Positions 16,031 through 23,502 of a stretch of DNA of 37,841 nucleotides are shown in pieces. Position numbers and translations under genes: made by a program. The notes under the pieces are model-generated. The model searched no databases, had not been told where the DNA came from, and saw nothing but the letters and a program-made list of their open reading frames with translations. Each line of letters begins with the position of its first letter. The first letter of the stretch is position 1. Source of the stretch: JASEJA01 sp038872535 (GTDB lineage: Archaea; Thermoproteota; Bathyarchaeia; Bathyarchaeales; Bathycorpusculaceae); assembly GCA_038872535.1 (NCBI GenBank), contig JAVZJY010000009.1:1-37841 (forward strand). Direction: 5' to 3'.

Positions 16031-17491
16031 TTAGTGCTTAACTAAATCTTTTTTCGCCATTTCAATTATGTTTTTAATCTCTTTTTGAACTTCAACTTCT
16101 AAGGGTTGAACTTGGTGCCTTTGAAGAATTATTTTGACTTTTTCCCTCGCCATCTTCACTATGTCTTTTGCGCCGTCCCTAAGCCAAGTTTCAAAAGATC
16201 GCCTATCGGTTAATTGTGGAATGAAATGCTCCTTCCGCATATGCTCAAGAGTGTGCCTCTCACCTAGGAAATTACCGCCAGGACCAACCTTACGAATAAT
16301 GTTAAGAGCTAATGTGTCATCGCTAACTTCTATTCCTTGAGCAATTCGAAAAACTATTCTCACAATTTCGGCGTCAATTAAAATTTCTTCAAACGCAAGG
16401 GTTGTACAGTCATCCAGCAACCCTATCCCAGCAATCATGCCGCAGCCAGATAAAACTGGCGGAAAACCACTCGTAAACTTCTCATAACAGGCTTGTGCTC
16501 CAGGCATCTTTGCCGTCGAAACAAAACCCCCTACAATAGAAGACATACCATAATACCTAGCCAGTTCAGCAGCAGCGGCGCCAGTCAATCCATGTTCAGG
16601 ACCTCCTCCGGCGCGTTTTAAAGTTTTCATATCAAAAGCCGCAATGCCTGCACCATAAATAACCGGTGCGCCAGGACATTCAAGTTGGGTGATTACAAGA
16701 CAACTCAACACTTCTGCATTATTCACAACCATGGAACCCGCCAGCGTCGCAGGACCCGTTGCTCCAAGTTGAGGCATTCCAAAAAACATCACTGGAACAT
16801 CAGCCTTCGAAAATTCTAAGGCGGCTTCCATATTGTTTCCATCCATCTGGAGAGGCGCATTTGTACAGTGTAGTGAAGAAATTATTGGTTTTTTCCGCAG
16901 TTCTTTTTCGTTTCCAACAACCGCAGAAGCCATTTCTATCTGGTATCTAGCTTCTTTAGGGGACATTGTAGTTTCAAATGTTACATGTTTCTCAGTGTTC
17001 GCCAAGGATGCTTCGAGATCGTGGAGATGCCGAATTTGCGCTGGGTAATCCTGCGCACTTACCATGGGCCAATATATGTCTACCTCATCAACTGCGTCTG
17101 AAATTATAGCTGATTTGGCTATATCCTCTTTTGTTGACGCTCTTCGCTCTCCAGTTTCCATGTCAATTGTTTGGGTTCCGTTTCCATCGGTTGTAATATA
17201 CACATGCCTTTGATCTAAGTTCACGTCATATTTTGGGTTTCGAGCACACAGGGTTATGCTCTTTCGATTCTTTCTTAAGGCTTCTTCAACGAGGTAGGAA
17301 GGGATTAACGCTACTTGGTTTTTATAGTCAACTTCGCAGCCTCCTTCTTCTAAAATTTTGAGACATTTTTTGCTGTTTATTTTGAAGCCTGTTGTTTCCA
17401 AAACTTCAAGGGTGGTTTGGTGAATTGCCTCTAAATCTTCTTTTGATAATACTGAGAAGTTTATTCTTTGGTTTTCCCTAGAAAAGCCCAT
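16031..17491 (-). CDS. mttB: MttB-superfamily corrinoid methyltransferase, non-pyrrolysine (copy 3)
   Basis: The product (486 residues) shares ALIPSYLVEEALRKN near the N-terminus and KVGPGGNFLGERHTLEH near the C-terminus with the other copies. The barrel region reads YGMSSIVGGFVSTAKMPGAQ, losing the SD(S/A)K tetrad present in copies 1 and 2, another sign of a different substrate pocket. The frame is open without amber codons. GGAG lies 11 bases before ATG 17491. The corrinoid gene is 41 bases upstream and mttB2 50 bases downstream on the same strand. The similarity is high enough for the family, not enough to choose between glycine betaine, proline betaine, dimethylglycine or other donors. 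Confidence 0.92.
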   Translation of the reverse strand: MGFSRENQRINFSVLSKEDLEAIHQTTLEVLETTGFKINSKKCLKILEEGGCEVDYKNQVALIPSYLVEEALRKNRKSITLCARNPKYDVNLDQRHVYITTDGNGTQTIDMETGERRASTKEDIAKSAIISDAVDEVDIYWPMVSAQDYPAQIRHLHDLEASLANTEKHVTFETTMSPKEARYQIEMASAVVGNEKELRKKPIISSLHCTNAPLQMDGNNMEAALEFSKADVPVMFFGMPQLGATGPATLAGSMVVNNAEVLSCLVITQLECPGAPVIYGAGIAAFDMKTLKRAGGGPEHGLTGAAAAELARYYGMSSIVGGFVSTAKMPGAQACYEKFTSGFPPVLSGCGMIAGIGLLDDCTTLAFEEILIDAEIVRIVFRIAQGIEVSDDTLALNIIRKVGPGGNFLGERHTLEHMRKEHFIPQLTDRRSFETWLRDGAKDIVKMAREKVKIILQRHQVQPLEVEVQKEIKNIIEMAKKDLVKH

Positions 17492-17532
17492 TTTAAGAAT
17501 TACTCCAGCTCACTGCGTATAACAGTTTCGAA

Positions 17533-18183
17533 TTAGGAAGCCTCAATTAGTTTTTTTGCAACTTCAATAGCTTCTATTGCGTCTCCGCCGTGTCCGTCAG
17601 CGCCTATTTCTTCAGCCCATTTCTTGGATGTTGGCGCTCCGCCGATTATCACTTTAACTTTTTCCCTTAATCCTTCACGTTTAAGAGCCTCTATAACATC
17701 TGCCATTTTCACCATTGTTGTGGTCATTAGGGCAGACATGCCAACTATTTCTGGTTTAACTTCCCTAATTTTCTCGATGAATTTTTCAGTGGGTACATCA
17801 ACGCCTATGTCGATTACTTCAAAACCTGCCACCATGAGGAGTGTGCCCACAATGTTTTTTCCAATGTCATGGATGTCTCCTTCCACAGTGCCTATAAGAA
17901 CTTTGCCCAAAGTTTTCTTCTCCCTTGTGCTTTTCAGTATTGCTGGTTCTAACACTTTCAAAGCTTGTTTCATGGCTTCTGCTGCTATTACAAGCTCTGT
18001 CAAAAAAGCTTCTCCGGCGCCGAAACGTTCTCCAACGATTCTTACTCCCTTAGCCAGACCGCCTTCAATAGCTTCAACAGGGTCCACGCCTTTTTGAAGG
18101 GCTTCTTCAGCAGCCTTGACAGCCGCTTCTGGATCATAATTTAGGACGGCGTTCATTAGTTTGTTTAAAACTTCTTCTTTCAT
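17533..18183 (-). CDS. mttC: Methyltransferase cognate corrinoid protein (copy 2)
   Basis: The product (216 residues) has a helical cap in residues 1-88 and a B12-binding domain from about 91. The cobalt-ligand motif is Asp103-Ile-His105-Asp-Ile-Gly108 followed by KNI, the canonical form; VGMSALMTTTM and GGAPTSKKW follow. It heads the minus-strand operon mttC-mttB3-mttB2-RACo-mtrH, with GGTGGAT as ribosome binding site and a TATA box about 35 bases upstream. It is the probable methyl carrier for both downstream MttB proteins and the substrate for RACo and MtrH. It is clearly homologous to the protein at 6846-7502 but not a recent copy. Confidence 0.94.
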   Translation of the reverse strand: MKEEVLNKLMNAVLNYDPEAAVKAAEEALQKGVDPVEAIEGGLAKGVRIVGERFGAGEAFLTELVIAAEAMKQALKVLEPAILKSTREKKTLGKVLIGTVEGDIHDIGKNIVGTLLMVAGFEVIDIGVDVPTEKFIEKIREVKPEIVGMSALMTTTMVKMADVIEALKREGLREKVKVIIGGAPTSKKWAEEIGADGHGGDAIEAIEVAKKLIEAS

Positions 18184-18213
18184 TAATCCACCAGCATTTT
18201 CAAAACTACGTGG

Positions 18214-18228
18214 ATTATATATAAATTT
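18214..18228 (-). promoter_or_regulatory. TATA box of the corrinoid/methyltransferase operon
   Basis: On the minus strand, AAATTTATATATAAT lies about 31-45 bases upstream of ATG 18183, giving a short leader typical of archaea. A second AT-rich stretch near 18255-18272 probably serves the divergent phosphoesterase gene. Confidence 0.5.
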
Positions 18229-18307
18229 ATTGAGAACATTTAGGTATCAATTTTCATAAAAAAATAAATATGCTAAGGCGTAGTAGTAATTCTGAAGTGC
18301 AACAACA

Positions 18308-19267
18308 ATGGCGGATAAAGTTAGGCTATTTCACGCTGTAGATGTGCATGGAAGCGAAATTGTCTGGCGAAAGTGGCTTTCAATTCCTAAAGTGCATAAG
18401 GCAGACATTTTATTGTTGTGTGGTGATTTGACAGGGAAACTTATAATTCCCATCATTGAAGAAACTCCAGGCAAATATAAAACTATGGTTTATGGGCGGT
18501 GGATTAACGCCAGTGGCGAAGGTGAGCTTAAAAAATTGATAGATAAAATTACTTTCAGCGGGTTTTACACACATGTTTGCAACCAAGATGAGTATGATGC
18601 ACTTATGAAGAACCCCAAAAAAGTTGACGAATTGTTCCGTGATTACATGAAGGAAAGGCTTCAAAGATGGCTCGGCATGATTGATGAGAAATTACCCAAA
18701 AATATTACGGTTGTGATGATGCCTGGAAACGATGACTCCTTTGAAATTGATGAATTAATAAAGGCTCATGAAGACCGCGTTATCTATCCCTTAGAAAAAG
18801 TTGTGGACCTTTGCTTTGATTATAAAATGTTAAGTTTTGAGTGGGTTAATCCAACGCCTTGGGATACTCCAAGGGAAGCCTCAGAAGATGAGTTGTGGAA
18901 AAAATTAGGAAAGATAAAGGATATGTTTTCTGGCGACTGGAAAAAAGTTATTCTAAACTTTCATTGTCCCCCATATGGCACGAAACTGGATTTGGCTCCC
19001 AAACTGGATAAGAATTTAAAACCAGTTGTCTTCTTGGGAAGAATAATTTATGATAACGTTGGCAGCAAATCAATACGCCGATTTATTGAGGAAAATCAGC
19101 CCATTTTAAGCCTGCATGGTCATATCCATGAGTCTTATGCTTCAGATTATGTAGGCAAAACCTTAGCAATCAACCCTGGATCCGAATACAGTGAAGGAGT
19201 GTTGAGGGGATTTATCATTGACCTTACCAAAAATGGCGTTGAGAAATGGTGGAAAATAGAGGGATAA
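18308..19267 (+). CDS. Calcineurin-like metallophosphoesterase
   Basis: The product (319 residues) has all the two-metal phosphoesterase motifs: Asp12-x-His14 (AVDVHGS), Gly39-Asp40 (LCGDLTG), MPGNDDSF in place of GNHD at about residue 139, LNFHCPP at about 219, and LHGHIHES near 275. The substitution of the usual His after GN by Asp is seen in a subgroup of the family. It could hydrolyse phosphoesters of nucleotides or small molecules. The next gene, a nucleotidyltransferase-fold protein, starts two bases after the stop, so the two are translationally coupled. It is divergent from the methyltransferase operon, with no clear functional link. Confidence 0.88.
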   Translation: MADKVRLFHAVDVHGSEIVWRKWLSIPKVHKADILLLCGDLTGKLIIPIIEETPGKYKTMVYGRWINASGEGELKKLIDKITFSGFYTHVCNQDEYDALMKNPKKVDELFRDYMKERLQRWLGMIDEKLPKNITVVMMPGNDDSFEIDELIKAHEDRVIYPLEKVVDLCFDYKMLSFEWVNPTPWDTPREASEDELWKKLGKIKDMFSGDWKKVILNFHCPPYGTKLDLAPKLDKNLKPVVFLGRIIYDNVGSKSIRRFIEENQPILSLHGHIHESYASDYVGKTLAINPGSEYSEGVLRGFIIDLTKNGVEKWWKIEG

Positions 19268-19269
19268 AA

Positions 19270-20061
19270 ATGGAAGAGAAGGAAAAAAAGCAAATATCAT
19301 CAGAAGAAATCGTAAAAATTGCCTTAGACCTCATAGAAGAATCCAAAAAAGAGGGCATCACATTAAGGTTAATAGGTGGTCCAGCAGTCAGAATACATTC
19401 TTCCCCAATGGCAATTGAACTTCACAAAAAATTGAAAAGAATTGAAGGACAAGAATTTCCAGACATAGATTTCGTGGCTCCAGATAAAGAGAGGGCGAAA
19501 ATAAGGAAATTCTTTGAGACGAGGGGTTGGAAGTTCGATTCCTACATCTTTTTCTTTACAAGCGGTGTGGGAACAAGAAATCGTCAGGTATACAGAGGAA
19601 AAGTGGATTTGGACATATTTTACGATGAGTTAGATTTATGTCATAAAATAGATTTTCGAAACCGATTTAACATAGACTTTCCAACAGCATCATTAGTTGA
19701 CTTGCTGCTAACCAAATTGGAAATTGTCGAATTCACAGAGAAAGATGCAAAAGACGTTATAGTCCTAATCAGAGACCACAAAATCGGAGACAACGACGCA
19801 CCGGAAACGATTAATGCCAAATACATGGCTAAATTGTTTGCAAACGACTGGGGATTCTGGTACACAGCCACAAATAACCTAAAAAAGGTTAGAGCTGCTT
19901 GTCCAATGTACAAGCAACTTTCTGAAGAGGATATTACTGATGTAACTTCTAAAATTGATCAGATATTAAAGTGCATAGACGAGGAGCCTAAAACTAAGGA
20001 ATGGTTGAAAAGAGCAGAGGTTGGAACAAAGAAGAAATGGTATAAGGAAGTTAGGTTGTAA
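19270..20061 (+). CDS. Nucleotidyltransferase-fold protein of unknown function
   Basis: The product is 263 residues from ATG 19270, which has GAGGG seven bases upstream; ATG 19246 would overlap the previous gene. Motifs fit a minimal or AbiEii-like nucleotidyltransferase fold: LIGGPAVR (Gly36-Gly37), then PDIDF with Asp65 and Asp67, and KVDLDIF with Asp113 and Asp115, followed by a lysine-containing helix SLVDLLLTKLEI. Whether it transfers nucleotides or is a degenerate relative cannot be told. It is coupled to the metallophosphoesterase gene, and the membrane protein gene follows after about 80 bases. No matching antitoxin-like partner is evident, so a toxin role is not favoured. Confidence 0.72.
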   Translation: MEEKEKKQISSEEIVKIALDLIEESKKEGITLRLIGGPAVRIHSSPMAIELHKKLKRIEGQEFPDIDFVAPDKERAKIRKFFETRGWKFDSYIFFFTSGVGTRNRQVYRGKVDLDIFYDELDLCHKIDFRNRFNIDFPTASLVDLLLTKLEIVEFTEKDAKDVIVLIRDHKIGDNDAPETINAKYMAKLFANDWGFWYTATNNLKKVRAACPMYKQLSEEDITDVTSKIDQILKCIDEEPKTKEWLKRAEVGTKKKWYKEVRL

Positions 20062-20142
20062 ATTCTAACTTAAGTCTTATAATCTTATGCTCCTATATTA
20101 TTTGCGTTAAGAGTTAAGTTAAGGTTTATAGTTGGTAAGATT

Positions 20143-20826
20143 TTGAGGAAAACTAGCAACGAAGTGAAAAAGGCTGAAAAGGCATCGAACGATTTGGCTT
20201 ACTTAATTAGCTATTATGATGGATTGAGAAGTGCGGTGATATCTGATCCAAAAGATGTTTTAAACAAAACCAAAACTGCAGGGGTTGACCAAGCCTATTG
20301 GAAATATTTCAGCAAAGAAACTCAGAAGGTTTTAAGGAAAATGGGACGGTCAAGTAAGGTTAGGACTATGATAAGGGTTAACAAGGTTCTAAAATTTGTC
20401 AGCATGACTTACTTTATGATTGTGGTTGCCTTAGCTGTTTCATGGCAAAGAAACGTAATTCTTCCTCCAAATTTGGAGTGGTTGTGGTGGCTTCTATCAT
20501 GGCCAAGCGTAATTTTGCTCTTCATCATAGCAGACGTATCATTGCTCATGTTAAGCTTAACCAAGTATGAAATGAAAAAGCTTGCCGATGAAGGCGGCGT
20601 TAAAGATGAGGAAACAGCAAAGGAAAGATTAAAGGATGCTGTCCAATATCACATTGATAAGTTAAGAGCAAACATTGAAAAGTATAAGCTGAAACCTGAA
20701 GATTACAAAATTAAGTTGCATAAAACAGATTATAAAGGGATAAAAATAGTCAAAAAACCAGGTATCATGCGTGGATATTACATTGCAATAATAGATGCGA
20801 AGTTTAAAGAAAAAATGGGTGTTTAA
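20143..20826 (+). CDS. Two-helix membrane protein of unknown function
   Basis: The product (227 residues) has a charged N-terminal domain (1-80), two membrane segments (about 84-101 and 112-139) separated by a short loop with PPN, and a charged C-terminal domain (141-227) ending in GYYIAIIDAKFKE. The predicted start is TTG 20143, the only candidate before the conserved-looking region, with a weak ribosome binding site. I do not recognise the family. It stands after the phosphoesterase and nucleotidyltransferase genes in the same direction and almost touches the convergent permease gene (20832). It could anchor or sense something for those two enzymes, but this rests only on position. Confidence 0.6.
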   Translation: MRKTSNEVKKAEKASNDLAYLISYYDGLRSAVISDPKDVLNKTKTAGVDQAYWKYFSKETQKVLRKMGRSSKVRTMIRVNKVLKFVSMTYFMIVVALAVSWQRNVILPPNLEWLWWLLSWPSVILLFIIADVSLLMLSLTKYEMKKLADEGGVKDEETAKERLKDAVQYHIDKLRANIEKYKLKPEDYKIKLHKTDYKGIKIVKKPGIMRGYYIAIIDAKFKEKMGV

Positions 20827-20831
20827 AGGGT

Positions 20832-22427
20832 TTATGCTGGGGGTATTTCGCCGTAAATGTCCTGTAAAGCAATGCCCATTCTTCTGTTACGTTCTGCATA
20901 AGCAAACCATATAAGTGAACCCACGAAAACCCAGAAAGCCAAGTACAACATGCCCCAGAACTCTAGCCATGACGCACTTATCGCCATTCCCCACACCCAG
21001 AATAATACAGCACAGGCTCCAACTATGGATATTAATGGTATACCAGCAAGTGTAGCCTTAAAACCTCTCTCCCAAATGTCTGGGCGCTTATATGGCACTG
21101 CAACTCCTGCTAAGGCAATGAAGAGTTGGCTTATTATGAATATGAAAGTTGCGTCTACAGTAGCCACAAATGTTCTTGGAGGAAGACTGAGAGGAACAAA
21201 CGTGTAGGCGATTAATGCTGTCAATATAACTGACCAATGCGGCGAATGGAAACGCTCATTCACACGGTTAAATGCGTCTGGGAAGAACTTGTCAAAGGAC
21301 CATGCAAAGGGTTGTCTTGGACCCACAAGCAATGTTGCACCTGCACAGTTGGAAATCCAAAGGGCTGGAATGAAAGCGAATATGGCTTGAAGCCAAACCA
21401 TTCCATGAGCTAATGGCACAGTAAATAACGGTAAACTTGGGTCCATAACCCTCATCGCTGTTACTTGGTCGCCATACCCTTCGCCGTAGACATAACAGTA
21501 TTGACTGACAAAGTCGCCGTAAGCAGTGTACAACCCAATGGCAGTTAAGACATACCAAATCATTATGAATAGCGTAGCAATAAAGACGCCAAGTATGAAA
21601 CCTCTCTTCGGCGATTTCATTTCTCCACCAAAATAACAGGCTGCTGTAGATCCCCAGTAAGCCCAGAACGTATCTGCAAAATTGCCTATAGTTGCCCCTC
21701 CAACACCGCCAGCTGAAGCGGTATGTTCTTCTACAAAAGTCGCCCATCCATTTGTTGTTGCAACCTGCTGCACTTGCTCCCATGAACCTTCGCCATACGT
21801 TAAATTCCAAGCTTCCTTCACGTAACTTGGATTAGCAACTCCATAAAACGTTGCAAATATTCCCAAAAAGCTTCCCACAATGCCTATAGCAACCAACCCT
21901 GCAACATACCATCTGAACACCCGTATGCCCAACAAAGACAACAATGTATAAAGCGTAATTATAACACAAGCAATTAAAGCCAATCCCATATTATCCAACG
22001 CAAAGGCAGCCCAAGCCGCATTCCCAGTAGCCACCCCCAACAGATTGATCACCTTCTCCCAGAAACCAGCGCCAATAACAGCCAACAGTCCAGTGGCAAA
22101 GTTGTTAGCAACGAAATAGAGCCAGTCTCCAAGGAAACCAATATGAGGATCCAACACTCGCGACACGTAAATGTAGCTTCCTCCAGACCTAGGCATCATT
22201 ATTCCCATTTCTGTAATCACATAAGCCACGAATATTGCTGGCAAAGCTCCAATGATATAAGCAACGGGGATTAATGATCCAGGATGCCAATAAGAAGCTT
22301 GCACCACCCAATAGTTTATTCCGCTGCCAATTGTGTAGCTAAGCGATATAGAAAATGCAGACCACCAGCCTAACTCCCTGACCAGTCCAGTTGCCTTTCT
22401 TGGAAAAGCAAACTTAACTTCGGCCAA
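20832..22427 (-). CDS. APC-superfamily amino acid permease
   Basis: The product (531 residues) is a polytopic membrane protein with about 12 to 14 hydrophobic segments. The N-terminal SISLSYTIGSGINYW resembles the helix-1 substrate-binding break of amino acid/polyamine/organocation transporters, and MPRSGGSYIYVSR is the classic second-helix motif of the family. A long extracytoplasmic loop lies around residues 200-245. The start is TTG 22427, with GGAAGG upstream and a TATA-like GTATTTAAAAAC at 22447-22458. It is divergent from the BKACE gene, suggesting uptake of the amino acid or amine that this region degrades. Substrate specificity cannot be inferred. Confidence 0.88.
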   Translation of the reverse strand: MAEVKFAFPRKATGLVRELGWWSAFSISLSYTIGSGINYWVVQASYWHPGSLIPVAYIIGALPAIFVAYVITEMGIMMPRSGGSYIYVSRVLDPHIGFLGDWLYFVANNFATGLLAVIGAGFWEKVINLLGVATGNAAWAAFALDNMGLALIACVIITLYTLLSLLGIRVFRWYVAGLVAIGIVGSFLGIFATFYGVANPSYVKEAWNLTYGEGSWEQVQQVATTNGWATFVEEHTASAGGVGGATIGNFADTFWAYWGSTAACYFGGEMKSPKRGFILGVFIATLFIMIWYVLTAIGLYTAYGDFVSQYCYVYGEGYGDQVTAMRVMDPSLPLFTVPLAHGMVWLQAIFAFIPALWISNCAGATLLVGPRQPFAWSFDKFFPDAFNRVNERFHSPHWSVILTALIAYTFVPLSLPPRTFVATVDATFIFIISQLFIALAGVAVPYKRPDIWERGFKATLAGIPLISIVGACAVLFWVWGMAISASWLEFWGMLYLAFWVFVGSLIWFAYAERNRRMGIALQDIYGEIPPA

Positions 22428-22446
22428 AAGCCTTCCCTTCCTTCGT

Positions 22447-22458
22447 TTTTAAATACTC
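22447..22458 (-). promoter_or_regulatory. Putative TATA box of the permease gene
   Basis: GTATTTAAAAAC on the minus strand lies about 20-31 bases upstream of TTG 22427, fitting an archaeal promoter with a very short leader. Recognition is by composition and spacing only. Confidence 0.3.
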
Positions 22459-22619
22459 ATGGATTTCTTTTTAAGCTTTGTCATTTTAATCAGAAAGCGA
22501 AATTCAGTCTTTAATTAACGGATAAATCATAAGCGTTAGAAATGGGAAAACAAGAATAAAGAAGAGAAAATTTATGGCTTGCAATAGGGTATATGTAGAA
22601 TCTACAGGTGAAAATTGCT

Positions 22620-23444
22620 ATGATGATAATTACTGTGGCTCCAACAGGTTCAGGTCCAATGTGGAAGGAAACACCTTATCTTCCAATAACCCCAGCAGAA
22701 ATAGCCGAAGAAGCAGTCAAAGCTTATGAGGCAGGGGCTTCCGTCGCCCACATACATGTGAGAGACCCGAAAACTAAGGAGCCATACCCCGATGTTAAAC
22801 TCTACGGCGAGGTTATAGAAAGGATTAGAAAAAAATGTGACATGATTATCCAACTCACCACAGGAGGCGGCGGTCCCTATGGTATTTCACTGGAGCAAAG
22901 AATGTGCGCCCTCAATTTGAACCCAGAGTTTGCATCATTAAACGTGGCTACGATGACATTTGGCAACAGCGTATTTCTTAACCCTCCGGAGACTGTGGAA
23001 AAAATTGCCAAAACAATGCTTGAAAGAGACATAAAACCAGAAATCGAATGTTACGATGTAGGACACATAAACCTTGCACTTCAATTATTTGATAAAGGAT
23101 TGCTAAAAGAACCATTAAGATTTGGACTTGTGCTCGGAGTAAGAGGCGGCATCCCAGCGACGCCGGAAAACCTGATCCATATGGTGAAGACTTTACCGCA
23201 AAACTGCAGGTGGAACGTCATAGCCGTTGGCGGCAGAGTTCAATTTCAACTCCTTACCCTCGGGATGATTTTGGGCGGAGACGTGCGAGTTGGAATGGAA
23301 GACAATTTTTACCTCGCCAAAGGCGTTTTAGCCAAAAGCAACGCTGAATTAGTAGCAAAAGTGGTTAAAATGGCAAAAGAACTTGGAATAGAAATAGCAA
23401 CTCCAAGCGAAGCCAGAAAACTCCTCGGATTACCTCAAAAATGA
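22620..23444 (+). CDS. Beta-keto acid cleavage enzyme (BKACE, DUF849)
   Basis: The product (274 residues) is a zinc TIM-barrel enzyme. Family members condense a beta-keto acid with acetyl-CoA, releasing acetoacetate and a new CoA ester. Known substrates include 3-keto-5-aminohexanoate (lysine fermentation) and dehydrocarnitine. Zinc ligands His-x-His are in AHIHVRDP and the third ligand Glu in VRVGMEDN; VAPTGSG and TTGGGG line the active site. ATG 22620 is preferred because GGTGA lies about nine bases upstream; GTG 22608 falls in that site. It is followed by a HemL-like PLP enzyme. The quaternary-amine theme of the window makes dehydrocarnitine a candidate substrate, unproven. Confidence 0.9.
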   Translation: MMIITVAPTGSGPMWKETPYLPITPAEIAEEAVKAYEAGASVAHIHVRDPKTKEPYPDVKLYGEVIERIRKKCDMIIQLTTGGGGPYGISLEQRMCALNLNPEFASLNVATMTFGNSVFLNPPETVEKIAKTMLERDIKPEIECYDVGHINLALQLFDKGLLKEPLRFGLVLGVRGGIPATPENLIHMVKTLPQNCRWNVIAVGGRVQFQLLTLGMILGGDVRVGMEDNFYLAKGVLAKSNAELVAKVVKMAKELGIEIATPSEARKLLGLPQK

Positions 23445-23502
23445 CAAACAAAATATCCTAAAACTCTTAGGCAACTTATCAAATATCTAAGAAGTGTTCA
23501 AC

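Noticed and set aside
17624..18097. 157-residue plus-strand frame
   Set aside because: Antisense to the corrinoid protein gene; no recognisable domain, and the minus frame has a complete B12-binding motif.
21292..21810. 172-residue minus-strand frame inside the permease gene
   Set aside because: It is an out-of-frame shadow of the APC permease, rich in Trp, Cys and Arg and without a domain.
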